Below are positions 51,613 through 60,291 of a stretch of 64,000 bases of DNA, in pieces. A program made the position numbers and the translations under genes. The stretch spans positions 24,375 through 88,374 of the forward strand of contig NZ_RZIS01000013.1 in the NCBI RefSeq assembly GCF_005281835.1. Reading direction: 5' to 3'. The notes below the pieces were generated by a model. It did no database searches and was not told where the DNA came from. It saw only the letters and a program-made list of their open reading frames with translations. This stretch comes from Vibrio profundi (GTDB taxonomy: Bacteria; Pseudomonadota; Gammaproteobacteria; Enterobacterales; Vibrionaceae). Within the stretch, counting starts at the first letter, position 1, and each line of letters opens with the position of its first letter.

Positions 51613-52824
51613 CTAAAGCTGCACACCTTTCTCTCTAAGTAAGGTAAGAAAATGATTCTGAACCGAGGTCGCAAACCAGTTTTTACGCATGGTTAAGCCT
51701 ATTGGACGCGACTGTTTTTTACAGTCGAATGGCAAAATCGTAAAGTGCCCTTCATCTAGCTCTCGAGTTATCTGGTGCTGAGAAAGGATGGTGAGCCTGT
51801 CGCTCCCCATCAACAGCTCTCGAACCAGCATTTGAGAACTTGCCTCCACAATCCGAGTCGGAACTTCACGCTCTTGTGAGGTAAAAATGTCTTCAAACAT
51901 TTTTCTCCCAGGCGTATTTACATTTGAAACAACCCAGCTCGATTCTTGCAGATCATCTAGCGTGATCTGTTCTTTGAGACTCAAGGGGTGCTCTTTTCTA
52001 GAGAGAATTTTATTATGCGATTGAAACAAGGTTTCTTGGCGAATATCTGTGCTCGGTGACGGGAATCGCAGCGCACCAATAAGGATGTCTAAATCACCAT
52101 GCCTTAAGTGGTTGAGCAAATCTTGATAAGGACCATCAATCACGTGTATCTGACAATCGGGAAATTGGCGAGAAAATTCGTTAATAGTATTCGGAAGCAA
52201 ACATGTTCGAGCTAGAGGTAAACATCCAACCTTGATGACACTGTTATGGCGGTTACTCAGCAGCCCTACCTCTTCGATGCCCTGTTTGATTTCAACAAAC
52301 GCAAGCTTACTCGACATCACGAGTGCTGTGCCCGCTTTACTAATCGTAATGCCAGTACTTGTCTTCTCGAATAACGTGAGCCCTAAGATCTCTTCAAGAT
52401 CTTTCGAAGCCCTGTACACAGACGACTGAGACACTTCGAGGATTCGGCTCGCTTCAGTAAAGCTTTGTCCATTAGATACCGCAATCAGTGCTTTTAATTG
52501 TGTTGTCGTAATATTGAACAAATAGCGCTGAACACTGCTTTTTCGCTGCCCTTTCGCAACTTTTAACGAATCGGCAATACCTTTACTAATGTATTCCAAA
52601 GCACGCTCTATTCGAAAGGAGAACGCTTCACCCTGCTCAGTTGGTTTCATACCATCTGTGGTTCGTTCAAACAATTCGGTGTTGATGTTCTTTTCTAACT
52701 TCGCGATCGCCTGAGTGATTGCCGGTTGAGATAAGAACACGACTTCTGAAGCCTTACTGATACTGCCCGTATGAACAACTTCAGATATCGCTCTTAGGTG
52801 TCTCAAATTTGGAATGTTTATCAT
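51613..52824 (-). CDS. LysR-family regulator with two tandem winged-helix domains
   Basis: This 403-residue regulator is about 100 residues longer than normal. There are two LysR-type DNA-binding domains: residues about 5-67 (HLRAISEVVHTGSISKASE...) and about 106-168 (LKALIAVSNGQSFTEASRI...), joined by a helical linker. A normal effector-binding domain (about 190-400) follows. It is encoded next to the leftward dehydrogenase genes and divergent from the TRAP operon, with 450 bases between, so it very probably controls both. Nothing suggests a frameshift or fusion by accident, as the whole frame is uniform. Confidence 0.9.
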   Translation of the reverse strand: MINIPNLRHLRAISEVVHTGSISKASEVVFLSQPAITQAIAKLEKNINTELFERTTDGMKPTEQGEAFSFRIERALEYISKGIADSLKVAKGQRKSSVQRYLFNITTTQLKALIAVSNGQSFTEASRILEVSQSSVYRASKDLEEILGLTLFEKTSTGITISKAGTALVMSSKLAFVEIKQGIEEVGLLSNRHNSVIKVGCLPLARTCLLPNTINEFSRQFPDCQIHVIDGPYQDLLNHLRHGDLDILIGALRFPSPSTDIRQETLFQSHNKILSRKEHPLSLKEQITLDDLQESSWVVSNVNTPGRKMFEDIFTSQEREVPTRIVEASSQMLVRELLMGSDRLTILSQHQITRELDEGHFTILPFDCKKQSRPIGLTMRKNWFATSVQNHFLTLLREKGVQL

Positions 52825-53274
52825 GCTATCGCCTCACAGTACTCAGACCCGGCCATTTATATCCATAAGATGAATACAAACAGCATCTCTCAACACGCGG
52901 AAAAATAACTAAATTTAGCCGTGCTCACTATCGAACACATTCAGCACATTTTTTGATTATGACGCCACTAGGAATCACGATTTCTGTGAGTTCATGTAGG
53001 CAAAATGTAAGTTTTACGCGGCAAAGATGTGACTTCTTTCTCCAAAAATGAATTGCAGCTAAATTCATTTTCAATTCCCTTTTTCAATACATAACTCACA
53101 GTTATATAACACTAACCCCCTGTTTTAAAGGGCAATAGAAACAGAATGGTATACCGTTAGTAAAAAAAGGATATCGAAAGTTATCTCAAAATTGAATAAC
53201 ACTTTCACTATATGAATTATCGGTTGTTAATTTTAAGTGATAACTTTATCGACGTAGAAACAGGAGGTTCACAA
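52825..53274. other. Divergent promoter region of the catabolic locus
   Basis: About 450 AT-rich bases, including a possible 21-codon N-terminal extension of the TRAP binding-protein frame that lacks a ribosome binding site. It should contain LysR sites; I did not find a clean palindrome. Confidence 0.5.
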
Positions 53275-54273
53275 ATGAAAACAATAACTAAACTTACACT
53301 CGCTTTATCCCTTGCTTATGCAGGTTCTGCCACTGCTCTGGACATTACAATTGGGCACGTAGATTCTCAAGATTGGACTATCTCTAAAAAAGGGGCTGCC
53401 ACTCAAGTTTTTAAAAACCTTGTAGAGGCTGAATCTGGCGGTCGAATCAATGTAAATATTTACCCTTCCGGTCAACTAGGTGGCGAAACAGAGCTACTTC
53501 AATCGACTCAAGAAGGCATGCTCACAATGACGATGGTTTCAGGCGCTTACTCTAAGCTGTGTAAAGAAGCGAACGTGCTAGAAATCCCTTACCTATTCCC
53601 GTCAGCGCCTGTCGCGTGGGAAGTGCTAGACGGTGAGTTTGGTCAAAAGTTGAATGAACAATGCTTGAAAACAACTGGCTTACGTAACCTAGCTTACGGA
53701 GAAACTGGGTTCCGCCACTTTACTAACTCAAAGCGTGAAATCAACACACCTAAAGATTTAAACGGTCTGAAAATCCGCGTGATGACGACACCACTTTACG
53801 TTGAAATGATGAAGTCATTAGACGCTGAGCCAACACCGATTGCCTTCCCTGAAGTTCCTGCCGCACTGACTACTGGCGTTATTGATGGACAGGAAAACCC
53901 TGTTAGCGTAATTAACGCGAACAAATTCTACGAACTTCAAAAATACATCACGCTAGACGGTCACGTTTATGGCACTGATTTCTTATTAATGAATGACGAT
54001 TTCTATACATCTTTAAACGCAGAAGACCGAGCAATCATCGACCGTGCTGCGAAAGTTGCAGGCACTGTGGGTCGAGCTATTCAGCAAGTGAATTCGGCAG
54101 AAGGCCTTGAAGTGCTTGCACAAAAAGGCATGAAGATTACGTCTCTCACACCAGAGCAACAGAAACAATTCCGCGATAAAACACAACCCGCTGTCATCAA
54201 GTGGTTATCAGGAACCATTGATTCAAAATGGATTGATGACGCACTAGACGCAGTAGAAACCGCGACTAACTGA
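53275..54273 (+). CDS. dctP: TRAP transporter solute-binding protein (DctP type)
   Basis: The frame opens at 53212, but the Met at 53275 has AGGAGG 10 bases upstream and a signal peptide cleaved after SATA, giving 332 residues. DctP-family segments are present, including GQLGGETELLQSTQEGML and LNGLKIRVMTTPLY, whose Arg pairs with the substrate carboxylate in this family, and IDGQENPVS. It captures an organic acid in the periplasm for the Na+-driven QM permease. Catabolic neighbours suggest a cyclic polyol acid. A strong hairpin lies between this gene and dctQ. Confidence 0.92.
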   Translation: MKTITKLTLALSLAYAGSATALDITIGHVDSQDWTISKKGAATQVFKNLVEAESGGRINVNIYPSGQLGGETELLQSTQEGMLTMTMVSGAYSKLCKEANVLEIPYLFPSAPVAWEVLDGEFGQKLNEQCLKTTGLRNLAYGETGFRHFTNSKREINTPKDLNGLKIRVMTTPLYVEMMKSLDAEPTPIAFPEVPAALTTGVIDGQENPVSVINANKFYELQKYITLDGHVYGTDFLLMNDDFYTSLNAEDRAIIDRAAKVAGTVGRAIQQVNSAEGLEVLAQKGMKITSLTPEQQKQFRDKTQPAVIKWLSGTIDSKWIDDALDAVETATN

Positions 54274-54320
54274 TCCATAACCGAACAATAAATACCCTAT
54301 AAGCAGTACTTATAAGAAAT

Positions 54321-54351
54321 GAGTCGCTATACCGCGCATGTATAGCGACTC
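54321..54351 (+). promoter_or_regulatory. Intercistronic hairpin between dctP and dctQ
   Basis: GAGTCGCTATAC and GTATAGCGACTC form a perfect 12-bp stem with a 7-base loop. The next bases (TTCCCAAGGAGACAGGG) give only a TT and then the ribosome binding site, so it is more likely an RNA-stabilising or partial-termination element that keeps the binding protein in excess. Confidence 0.7.
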
Positions 54352-54371
54352 TTCCCAAGGAGACAGGGAAT

Positions 54372-54866
54372 ATGATTGAGCAATATAAAAAGTTACTTGC
54401 GATTCTCGCAGGTGCCTCACTCTTCAATTTATTTGCAGTAATGCTAATTACCACAATCAGCCGTTACTTTTTCAATACCTCTATCCTATGGGGCGAGGAG
54501 TTAAGCAAATACTCAATGATCTATGGCGTTATGTTTGCGACTTCATTGTGTTATTTGGAGGGCTTACATATCAAATTTTCGGTTCTTGATTCTGTCAAAT
54601 CAAAAGCATTTCAAAAAACACTTGAAGTCGTTGTCGATCTTTCGGTTCTTACCTGTTCAGTGATTTGGACTTATTCATCCTACTTGTTTGTGATAAAGCG
54701 CGGAGGAATAGAATCTCCCGGTATTGGCCTAAGCATGTATTACTTCCAATCAGCACTTGTGATTGGCGGTGCTTGCCTATTCATAGCCGCAACTCTGCGT
54801 TTAATCCAGCACGTTAAATCAGCGTGCGCATCCACAAGAGCTCAAGCTCTCCAAAGCGACGTATAA
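54372..54866 (+). CDS. dctQ: TRAP transporter small permease (DctQ type)
   Basis: This 164-residue inner-membrane protein has four predicted membrane helices and the DctQ pattern around WGEELSKYSMIYGVMFATSL. It pairs with the large permease encoded 9 bases downstream. A GGAGACAGGGA ribosome binding site is just before the ATG. The C-terminal tail is cytoplasmic and basic. Confidence 0.88.
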   Translation: MIEQYKKLLAILAGASLFNLFAVMLITTISRYFFNTSILWGEELSKYSMIYGVMFATSLCYLEGLHIKFSVLDSVKSKAFQKTLEVVVDLSVLTCSVIWTYSSYLFVIKRGGIESPGIGLSMYYFQSALVIGGACLFIAATLRLIQHVKSACASTRAQALQSDV

Positions 54867-54875
54867 GGAATCGTT

Positions 54876-56141
54876 ATGCCTTCTATTGCCTTAATGGGAT
54901 CCATGCTCTTTTTTGGTATTCCTCTCGTATTCAGTATCATCTTAGCGATGTCGTTCTACGTCTCTAGTACACCAATCTCTATTAGCCTTATCGGCCAACG
55001 TATTTTCAGTGGTTTAGACTCATACTCTATTCTTGCGGTGCCTCTTTTTGTTTTAGCTGGCGAGCTAATGAACAAAAGCGGTATCACCAACCGTATCATC
55101 GACTTTGCCAATGCTTTAGTGGGCCACTTCCGTGGTGGTTTAGCCCAAGTAAATATCTGGTCTTCTGTGATGTTTGCCGGTATCTCTGGTTCAGCCGTAG
55201 CTGATACATCAGCACTTGGCCGTGTCTTCATTCCTCAAATGGAAAAAGAAGGCTACAGCAAAGAGTTTTCTTCAGCGCTAACCGCAGCGTCTTCGGTTAT
55301 CGGCCCGATGATCCCACCAAGTATTCCAGTGATCATCTACGCGCTTATCGCCAGTGGTGTGTCAGTCCCTGCCCTATTCTTAGCGGGCATAGTTCCTGGC
55401 GTATTGTCTGCTGTTGCTCTTTCGATTTTTGTATTCATCTACGCCACTCGACACAACATTAAAAGTAATGCAGTCCGTCAGAGCCGTCGTAAAGCGTTAG
55501 TCAAAGCTTTCATCCCACTAACTATGCCGATTTTCATTCTTGGCTCAATCTTAATGGGTATTGTAACGCCAACAGAAGCGGCTGCATTCGCTGCATTCTA
55601 TGCTCTGCTTGTGGGGATGTTTGTATACAAATCCCTGAGTTTCAGTGACTTGCCTGAAGTGTTCATGCGCTCTATGCGCGATTCTTCAATCGTACTTATC
55701 TTGATTGCGGTTATCTCGGTTGCGAACTGGATTCTCACTTTCTCACGTGTACCACAATTCATTAGTCAGCAAATTCTAGGCAGCATCAGCGACCCTATTA
55801 TGTTCCTAATTATGGTGAACGTTATTTTGTTGGTTGTTGGCTTATTCTTAGAAGGCATCGCCGCGATGCTGATTCTTATCCCAATCTTCCACCCGATTGC
55901 GATGAGCTTTGGTATCGACCCTGTTCACTTCGGTATTGTAGTTATCTTCAACCTAATGATTGGTTTGATTACTCCGCCGATGGGGATCTGTCTGTTCGTC
56001 TCCAATACAATCTCTAAGGTCGGAATTGCCGCGATTTCAAAACAAGTCATTCCACTTTTCCTACTCGAAGTGCTGGTGCTGTTCTTCATCACTTTTGTTC
56101 CACAAAGCGTGCTGTTCTTACCGCAGCTATTCGGATACTAG
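54876..56141 (+). CDS. dctM: TRAP transporter large permease (DctM type)
   Basis: This is a 421-residue inner-membrane protein with about 12 helices. DctM features include GIPLVFSIILAMS, the SGSAVADTSALG segment with the sodium-site residues, IGPMIPPSIPVIIYA and NLMIGLITPPMGICLFV. Together with DctQ it forms the Na+-coupled channel. Complete length, and spaced tightly with its neighbours. Confidence 0.92.
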   Translation: MPSIALMGSMLFFGIPLVFSIILAMSFYVSSTPISISLIGQRIFSGLDSYSILAVPLFVLAGELMNKSGITNRIIDFANALVGHFRGGLAQVNIWSSVMFAGISGSAVADTSALGRVFIPQMEKEGYSKEFSSALTAASSVIGPMIPPSIPVIIYALIASGVSVPALFLAGIVPGVLSAVALSIFVFIYATRHNIKSNAVRQSRRKALVKAFIPLTMPIFILGSILMGIVTPTEAAAFAAFYALLVGMFVYKSLSFSDLPEVFMRSMRDSSIVLILIAVISVANWILTFSRVPQFISQQILGSISDPIMFLIMVNVILLVVGLFLEGIAAMLILIPIFHPIAMSFGIDPVHFGIVVIFNLMIGLITPPMGICLFVSNTISKVGIAAISKQVIPLFLLEVLVLFFITFVPQSVLFLPQLFGY

Positions 56142-56156
56142 GCACACCCAACCACT

Positions 56157-57089
56157 ATGTCTGTATATGAAATATTACTGCCGCTGATACTGATTGTCGC
56201 GGCAGGCTTTGTCACGACTAAAAATGGCTTTTTTTCTGGTCATTTCATTGGAGACGTAAGCAAATTCGTACTGTACGTATCACTTCCTGCAGTCATTTTT
56301 GGCAGTGTTACTCAGCTCAACTTGAACGAAGCGATCAACAAAAACTATATGTTGATCTATGCATTCGGTGGGCTGACGTGCATGGCGATCGCGGTGCTCT
56401 ACAGCCGCACAGTGATGAAGCTCAAGTGGCAAGATTGCTTTATTAATGCGCTTGGCAGCGGGATGCCAAACAGCGCTTTTATCGGCTTCCCTATCGTACT
56501 ATCGATCTTTGATGGTCAGTATGCAGAAGCGTTTTTGATGAGTGTATTAATAGAGAACCTTCTATTTATTCCTGTGTGCTTAGTGTTATTGGAATTCTCC
56601 AATGAAACCGATTCTTCACTAAAAGAACAGCTCATCGAGATAGGAAACCGACTAAGAAAGAACCCAATTATTGTCTCTATCACGTTAGCGCTGAGCATCA
56701 ATCTATTGGGGATTCAAATGCCATTCGTGATTGAAGAAAGTGTAGGCATTCTTGCAAAAACATCGGTCGCGTTAGCGCTATTTGCGATTGGGGGCATTTT
56801 AGGTCAATCACTGGTGCTCAACCAAAAGTCACGCATTGCACTGGTTACCTGCATCAAGTTGATTTGTTTCCCTATTGTTGCGCTCGGATTGCTATGGATT
56901 TGGCCAGTAGAAGGCGATTTAAAATACGTGCTACTTATCTTCTGTGCATCACCAATGCTATCTATCTACCCCATTCTTGGGGGGATTTATAAGCAACAAA
57001 ACTTCTGTGCAAACACATTGATTATCGCAACGGTGACATCGGGATTCACTCTGTCCGTCGTTGTTTCACTCATAACTCATAACTCATAA
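56157..57089 (+). CDS. AEC-family (auxin efflux carrier-type) permease
   Basis: This 310-residue integral membrane protein has about 10 hydrophobic segments in two inverted repeats. The AEC pattern is present: FVLYVSLPAVIFGS near residue 40, GSGMPNSAFIGFPI, and ALALFAIGGILGQSL. The family exports or imports malonate, malate or indole acids. Its place 15 bases after dctM suggests export of an acidic end product or a second route of uptake. The 3' end is inside a heptamer repeat. No soluble domain is seen. Confidence 0.85.
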   Translation: MSVYEILLPLILIVAAGFVTTKNGFFSGHFIGDVSKFVLYVSLPAVIFGSVTQLNLNEAINKNYMLIYAFGGLTCMAIAVLYSRTVMKLKWQDCFINALGSGMPNSAFIGFPIVLSIFDGQYAEAFLMSVLIENLLFIPVCLVLLEFSNETDSSLKEQLIEIGNRLRKNPIIVSITLALSINLLGIQMPFVIEESVGILAKTSVALALFAIGGILGQSLVLNQKSRIALVTCIKLICFPIVALGLLWIWPVEGDLKYVLLIFCASPMLSIYPILGGIYKQQNFCANTLIIATVTSGFTLSVVVSLITHNS

Positions 57090-57093
57090 CTCA
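57068..57093 (+). repeat. Heptamer tandem repeat (ACTCATA, 3.7 copies) over the AEC stop codon
   Basis: The seven-base unit ACTCATA is repeated three times plus ACTCA. The stop TAA of the AEC gene (57087-57089) lies in the repeat. Gain or loss of a unit would shift the C-terminal frame. Confidence 0.85.
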
Positions 57094-57133
57094 AATAAGA
57101 ATAGTTAGAACGCTCACTCATAAGGTCTTAAAC

Positions 57134-58204
57134 ATGGAAAAAGTTAAAATTGCTGTTGCTGGAGCAGGCTTAATCGGAAAAACACACATCAAACTCATTG
57201 TAGAAAATGAACAGTGCGAGCTGGCGGCTATCGTTGACCCGTTTCCAGCAGCGAAAGCGATCGCCGATGAATACCAAGTGCCCGTTTATGAGAGTTTAGA
57301 TAACCTGTTTTCTGAAGCTAAGCCAGACGGCGTGATCCTAGCGACACCGAACAAATTACACGCTCTACAAGCGCACGAATGTATCACCTCGGGTGTCGCA
57401 GCAATCATCGAGAAACCTGTCACGGATTCGATTGAAGATGCGATTGAGTTACTGAAACACGCGAAACATGAGAACAGTAAAATTCTGGTCGGCCATCACC
57501 GTGCTTATAGCCCTCTATTAGAAACGGCTAAGAACATCATCGACAGTGGTGAGCTCGGTAAACTGGTTTCGATTATGGGTAGCGCTGCATTCTACAAACC
57601 GGATTACTACTTCGATGAGGGTGATTGGCGAAAAGTAAAAGGCGGCGGCCCAATTCTTATCAATATGATTCATGAGATTGGCAACTTACGCCACCTTGTC
57701 GGCGATATTGTTGGTGTTCAAGCGATGAGTTCAAGTAGTGCTCGTGAGTTTGAAGTAGAAGACACTACGGTCATTTCACTGCGCTTTGAAAACGGCACGC
57801 TTGGCTCTTTCCTTCTATCCGATGCTTCTGCAAGCCCAAGAAGCTGGGAGCAAACGTCTCAAGAAAACAAATCTTACGCGACATACGAAACCGAAGATTG
57901 CTATCACGTAGCAGGCACCAATGGCTGCCTTTCTGTCCCAACGATGCAGGTAAAGTCATTCGCGAAAGATGTGACACCTTCTTGGTGGAACGAGATGCTA
58001 GAACGTAAAGAAGAGATTCACCGCGAAGACCCTCTAAAACGCCAACTAGAACACTTCTGTGCGTTGATTCGCGGAGAAGAACAAACGCCGAGAGTCAGCA
58101 TTTGGGATGGTTTACAGAACCTACTGGTTATCGACGCCATCATCAAAGCTTGTGAAACCGAGCAATACGTCCCTGTTCAAGACGTGACACCGCAGCTTAA
58201 GTAA
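57134..58204 (+). CDS. Gfo/Idh/MocA-family dehydrogenase
   Basis: This 356-residue NAD(P)-dependent enzyme has a Rossmann motif VAGAGLIGKTH, the family EKP motif (AAIIEKPVTDS) with its catalytic-type Lys, and NMIHEIGNLRHLVGDI with the conserved Asn/His/Glu of inositol-type dehydrogenases. It would oxidise a hydroxyl of a cyclic polyol or sugar acid, producing a ketone for the next enzyme. Nine bases separate it from the QuiC1-like gene, so the pair is probably consecutive in one pathway. Confidence 0.87.
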   Translation: MEKVKIAVAGAGLIGKTHIKLIVENEQCELAAIVDPFPAAKAIADEYQVPVYESLDNLFSEAKPDGVILATPNKLHALQAHECITSGVAAIIEKPVTDSIEDAIELLKHAKHENSKILVGHHRAYSPLLETAKNIIDSGELGKLVSIMGSAAFYKPDYYFDEGDWRKVKGGGPILINMIHEIGNLRHLVGDIVGVQAMSSSSAREFEVEDTTVISLRFENGTLGSFLLSDASASPRSWEQTSQENKSYATYETEDCYHVAGTNGCLSVPTMQVKSFAKDVTPSWWNEMLERKEEIHREDPLKRQLEHFCALIRGEEQTPRVSIWDGLQNLLVIDAIIKACETEQYVPVQDVTPQLK

Positions 58205-58213
58205 GGAGCCACT

Positions 58214-60037
58214 ATGAAATATTCAATCGCTACTGTGTGCTTGTCTGGCACGCTAGAACAAAAAATGCACGCTGCTGCGAAAGCGGGCTTTCAAGCCATT
58301 GAGATCTTCGAGAATGATCTCACACAATACCGTGGTTCCGCTTCTGACGTTAAACGTATTGCTGATAGCCTTGGCCTAGAGATCCTTGTGCTGCAGCCTT
58401 TTCGTGATATGGAAGGCATGCCAGCTCACCTGCGCCAAAAAAAGTACAACATGCTTGAGCGTAAAATGGACCTTGCCCATCAGCTTGGTACTAGCCGCTT
58501 AATGATGTGTAGTAATGTTCATCCGCAATCTTCTCCTAACGTTGGGCAGTGCGCTGAAGACTTATATGCGCTCGCTGAACTAGCAAAGCGAGAAGACATG
58601 CAATTAGGCTATGAGGCGCTCGCATGGGGCCGCCACATTGCCGATTATGATGATGCTTGGAACCTAGTAAAAACGGTAGACCACCCTAACCTTGGTGTTG
58701 TGCTGGATACGTTCCATATGTTCGCTCGCGGTAACACTTTAGATACGCTTAAAAATGATATCCCTGTCGATAAGATCGCTTTGGTCCAAGTTGCTGATGC
58801 GCCAAAAATGCAGATGGATATTCTTCAATACAGCCGCCATTATCGCTGCTTCCCAGGCCAAGGCGACTTCCCAGTTATCGATTTCGTCCAAACGCTGAAA
58901 GACAAAGGCTACAACGATTACCTATCGCATGAAGTCTTTAACGATGAGTTCCGATCGTCATCTCCAATTGAAAAAGCAATCGATGGTGTCCGTTCACTAA
59001 AATGGCTAGAAGACCAAACAAACGAACACTTCAACGCCCCTAAGATCAATGACCTTAGCTTTATTGAATTCGCAGTTAAAGAACGTGAGAACAACCCTTT
59101 CTCAGACGTAATTGAGTCTCTTGGTTTCAGAAAAACGCACTGCCATAAGAGCAAAAATGTCGATTTATACCAACGCGGTGATATCAACTTCATCTTCAAC
59201 TACGAGAAAAACTCCAACGCGCAAACTTACCGTGAAGGCCATGGTGAATCAGTATGCGCGCTGGGTGTGATTACTGAAGATTCGAGCCGCCTTGTGGAAC
59301 TGGCGAGCCGTTACAACAGCCCAACCATCCATCAGACGCGCCAAGAGAATGAGTTAGACATCCCTACTCTGAAAAGCTCTGGTAACTTACTGATTCATCT
59401 TTTAGAAGAGAACGAAGCGTCTAAATTTTACGAAGTGGATTTTGAGCCAGTCGCAGACCAAATACCAATGAATGACAACTTCACTCGCATCGACCACATG
59501 GGTCAAGTGGTAGCACCTGACGCCTTACTGTCTAACCTATTCTTCTACAAATCAATCTTCGGGTTTGTCCCAGAAGAGAGCTTTGACCTACCCGATGTGA
59601 ACGGTTTAATCACTAGCCGTACCATCAAAAGCGCTAACAACAAGATCAAGATTGCATTGAACAGCACAAGTGCCAAACAAACCTCGGCACAGCGCTTCTT
59701 AAACGATTCAAATGGCGCGAGCATCAACCAAATCGCAATGGAGTGTAAAGACATCTTCCTAGCGGTTCAGGACCTATCACCTATCTATCAACTGAAGATC
59801 CCGAACAACTACTACTTAGACATTCAAGCGCAGTTTGATTTACCTGACGAGTTGATTCAACGCCTAAGCGACAACAACATTCTGTACACAGAAGATGAAA
59901 CTGGCAGCTTCTTCCACTTCTACACGAAGGAGATTAACGGTTTGTTCTTCGAAGTGGTTCAGCGTGTGGGAGATTACAGCAAATACGGTGAAACTAATGC
60001 GTTCATTCGCCTAGCCTCACAAGCCAATCAGTTTTAG
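58214..60037 (+). CDS. quiC1: QuiC1-like 3-dehydroshikimate dehydratase, fused to VOC/HPPD-like domain
   Basis: This 607-residue protein has two parts. Residues 1-280 form a TIM-barrel of the sugar-phosphate-isomerase type, with metal ligands Glu134 (YEAL), Asp165 (LDTFH), Gln192 (VQVADA) and Glu240 (SHEVF). Residues 290-607 form a VOC domain as in 4-hydroxyphenylpyruvate dioxygenase. This is the architecture of QuiC1-type 3-dehydroshikimate dehydratases, which make protocatechuate from 3-dehydroshikimate. In the VOC part RIDHMGQ and FFEVVQR keep a His and Glu, but the second His of the iron triad is Gln (SINQIAM), so dioxygenase activity is unlikely. No protocatechuate ring-cleavage genes are here. 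A related cyclitol substrate is possible. Confidence 0.87.
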   Translation: MKYSIATVCLSGTLEQKMHAAAKAGFQAIEIFENDLTQYRGSASDVKRIADSLGLEILVLQPFRDMEGMPAHLRQKKYNMLERKMDLAHQLGTSRLMMCSNVHPQSSPNVGQCAEDLYALAELAKREDMQLGYEALAWGRHIADYDDAWNLVKTVDHPNLGVVLDTFHMFARGNTLDTLKNDIPVDKIALVQVADAPKMQMDILQYSRHYRCFPGQGDFPVIDFVQTLKDKGYNDYLSHEVFNDEFRSSSPIEKAIDGVRSLKWLEDQTNEHFNAPKINDLSFIEFAVKERENNPFSDVIESLGFRKTHCHKSKNVDLYQRGDINFIFNYEKNSNAQTYREGHGESVCALGVITEDSSRLVELASRYNSPTIHQTRQENELDIPTLKSSGNLLIHLLEENEASKFYEVDFEPVADQIPMNDNFTRIDHMGQVVAPDALLSNLFFYKSIFGFVPEESFDLPDVNGLITSRTIKSANNKIKIALNSTSAKQTSAQRFLNDSNGASINQIAMECKDIFLAVQDLSPIYQLKIPNNYYLDIQAQFDLPDELIQRLSDNNILYTEDETGSFFHFYTKEINGLFFEVVQRVGDYSKYGETNAFIRLASQANQF

Positions 60038-60073
60038 CAAGTATTATTGTTTAACTTGTTACACCAAATGTAT

Positions 60074-60107
60074 CTGCCGCCATACAACCTAAATTATATG
60101 GCGGCAG
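60074..60107. other. Strong hairpin after the QuiC1-like gene
   Basis: CTGCCGCCATA and TATGGCGGCAG form a perfect 11-bp stem with a 12-base loop. No T-run follows on either strand; it may stabilise the 3' end of the transcript. Confidence 0.55.
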
Positions 60108-60141
60108 GTAGCTTAACTTTCTGCTTTTCTTCTTAACCTTT

Positions 60142-60180
60142 GCTGCACTTTACTCATCTTCGGTAAGTGCAGCCTTTTTT
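60142..60180 (+). terminator. Intrinsic terminator of the TRAP-QuiC1 operon
   Basis: GCTGCACTT and AAGTGCAGC form a 9-bp stem with a 14-base loop, then CTTTTTT. Confidence 0.82.
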
Positions 60181-60216
60181 ATGTCTAGTTGGTGAACATA
60201 CTTATAGGCTGGCCAA

Positions 60217-60254
60217 GAAAATGCCACCTCACGACATCATTAGTCCAGGTGGCA
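60217..60254 (-). terminator. Probable terminator of the DUF3360 gene
   Basis: On the minus strand TGCCACCT and AGGTGGCA form an 8-bp stem, followed by TTTTCTT. The loop is 17 bases, so it is a weaker call. Confidence 0.55.
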
Positions 60255-60291
60255 GAAAGGGTTAAGCATTCATAGAACTCTCATTCAGAGT

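Noticed and set aside
54956..55231. 91-codon antisense frame inside dctM
   Set aside because: Shadow frame of a well-supported membrane protein gene.
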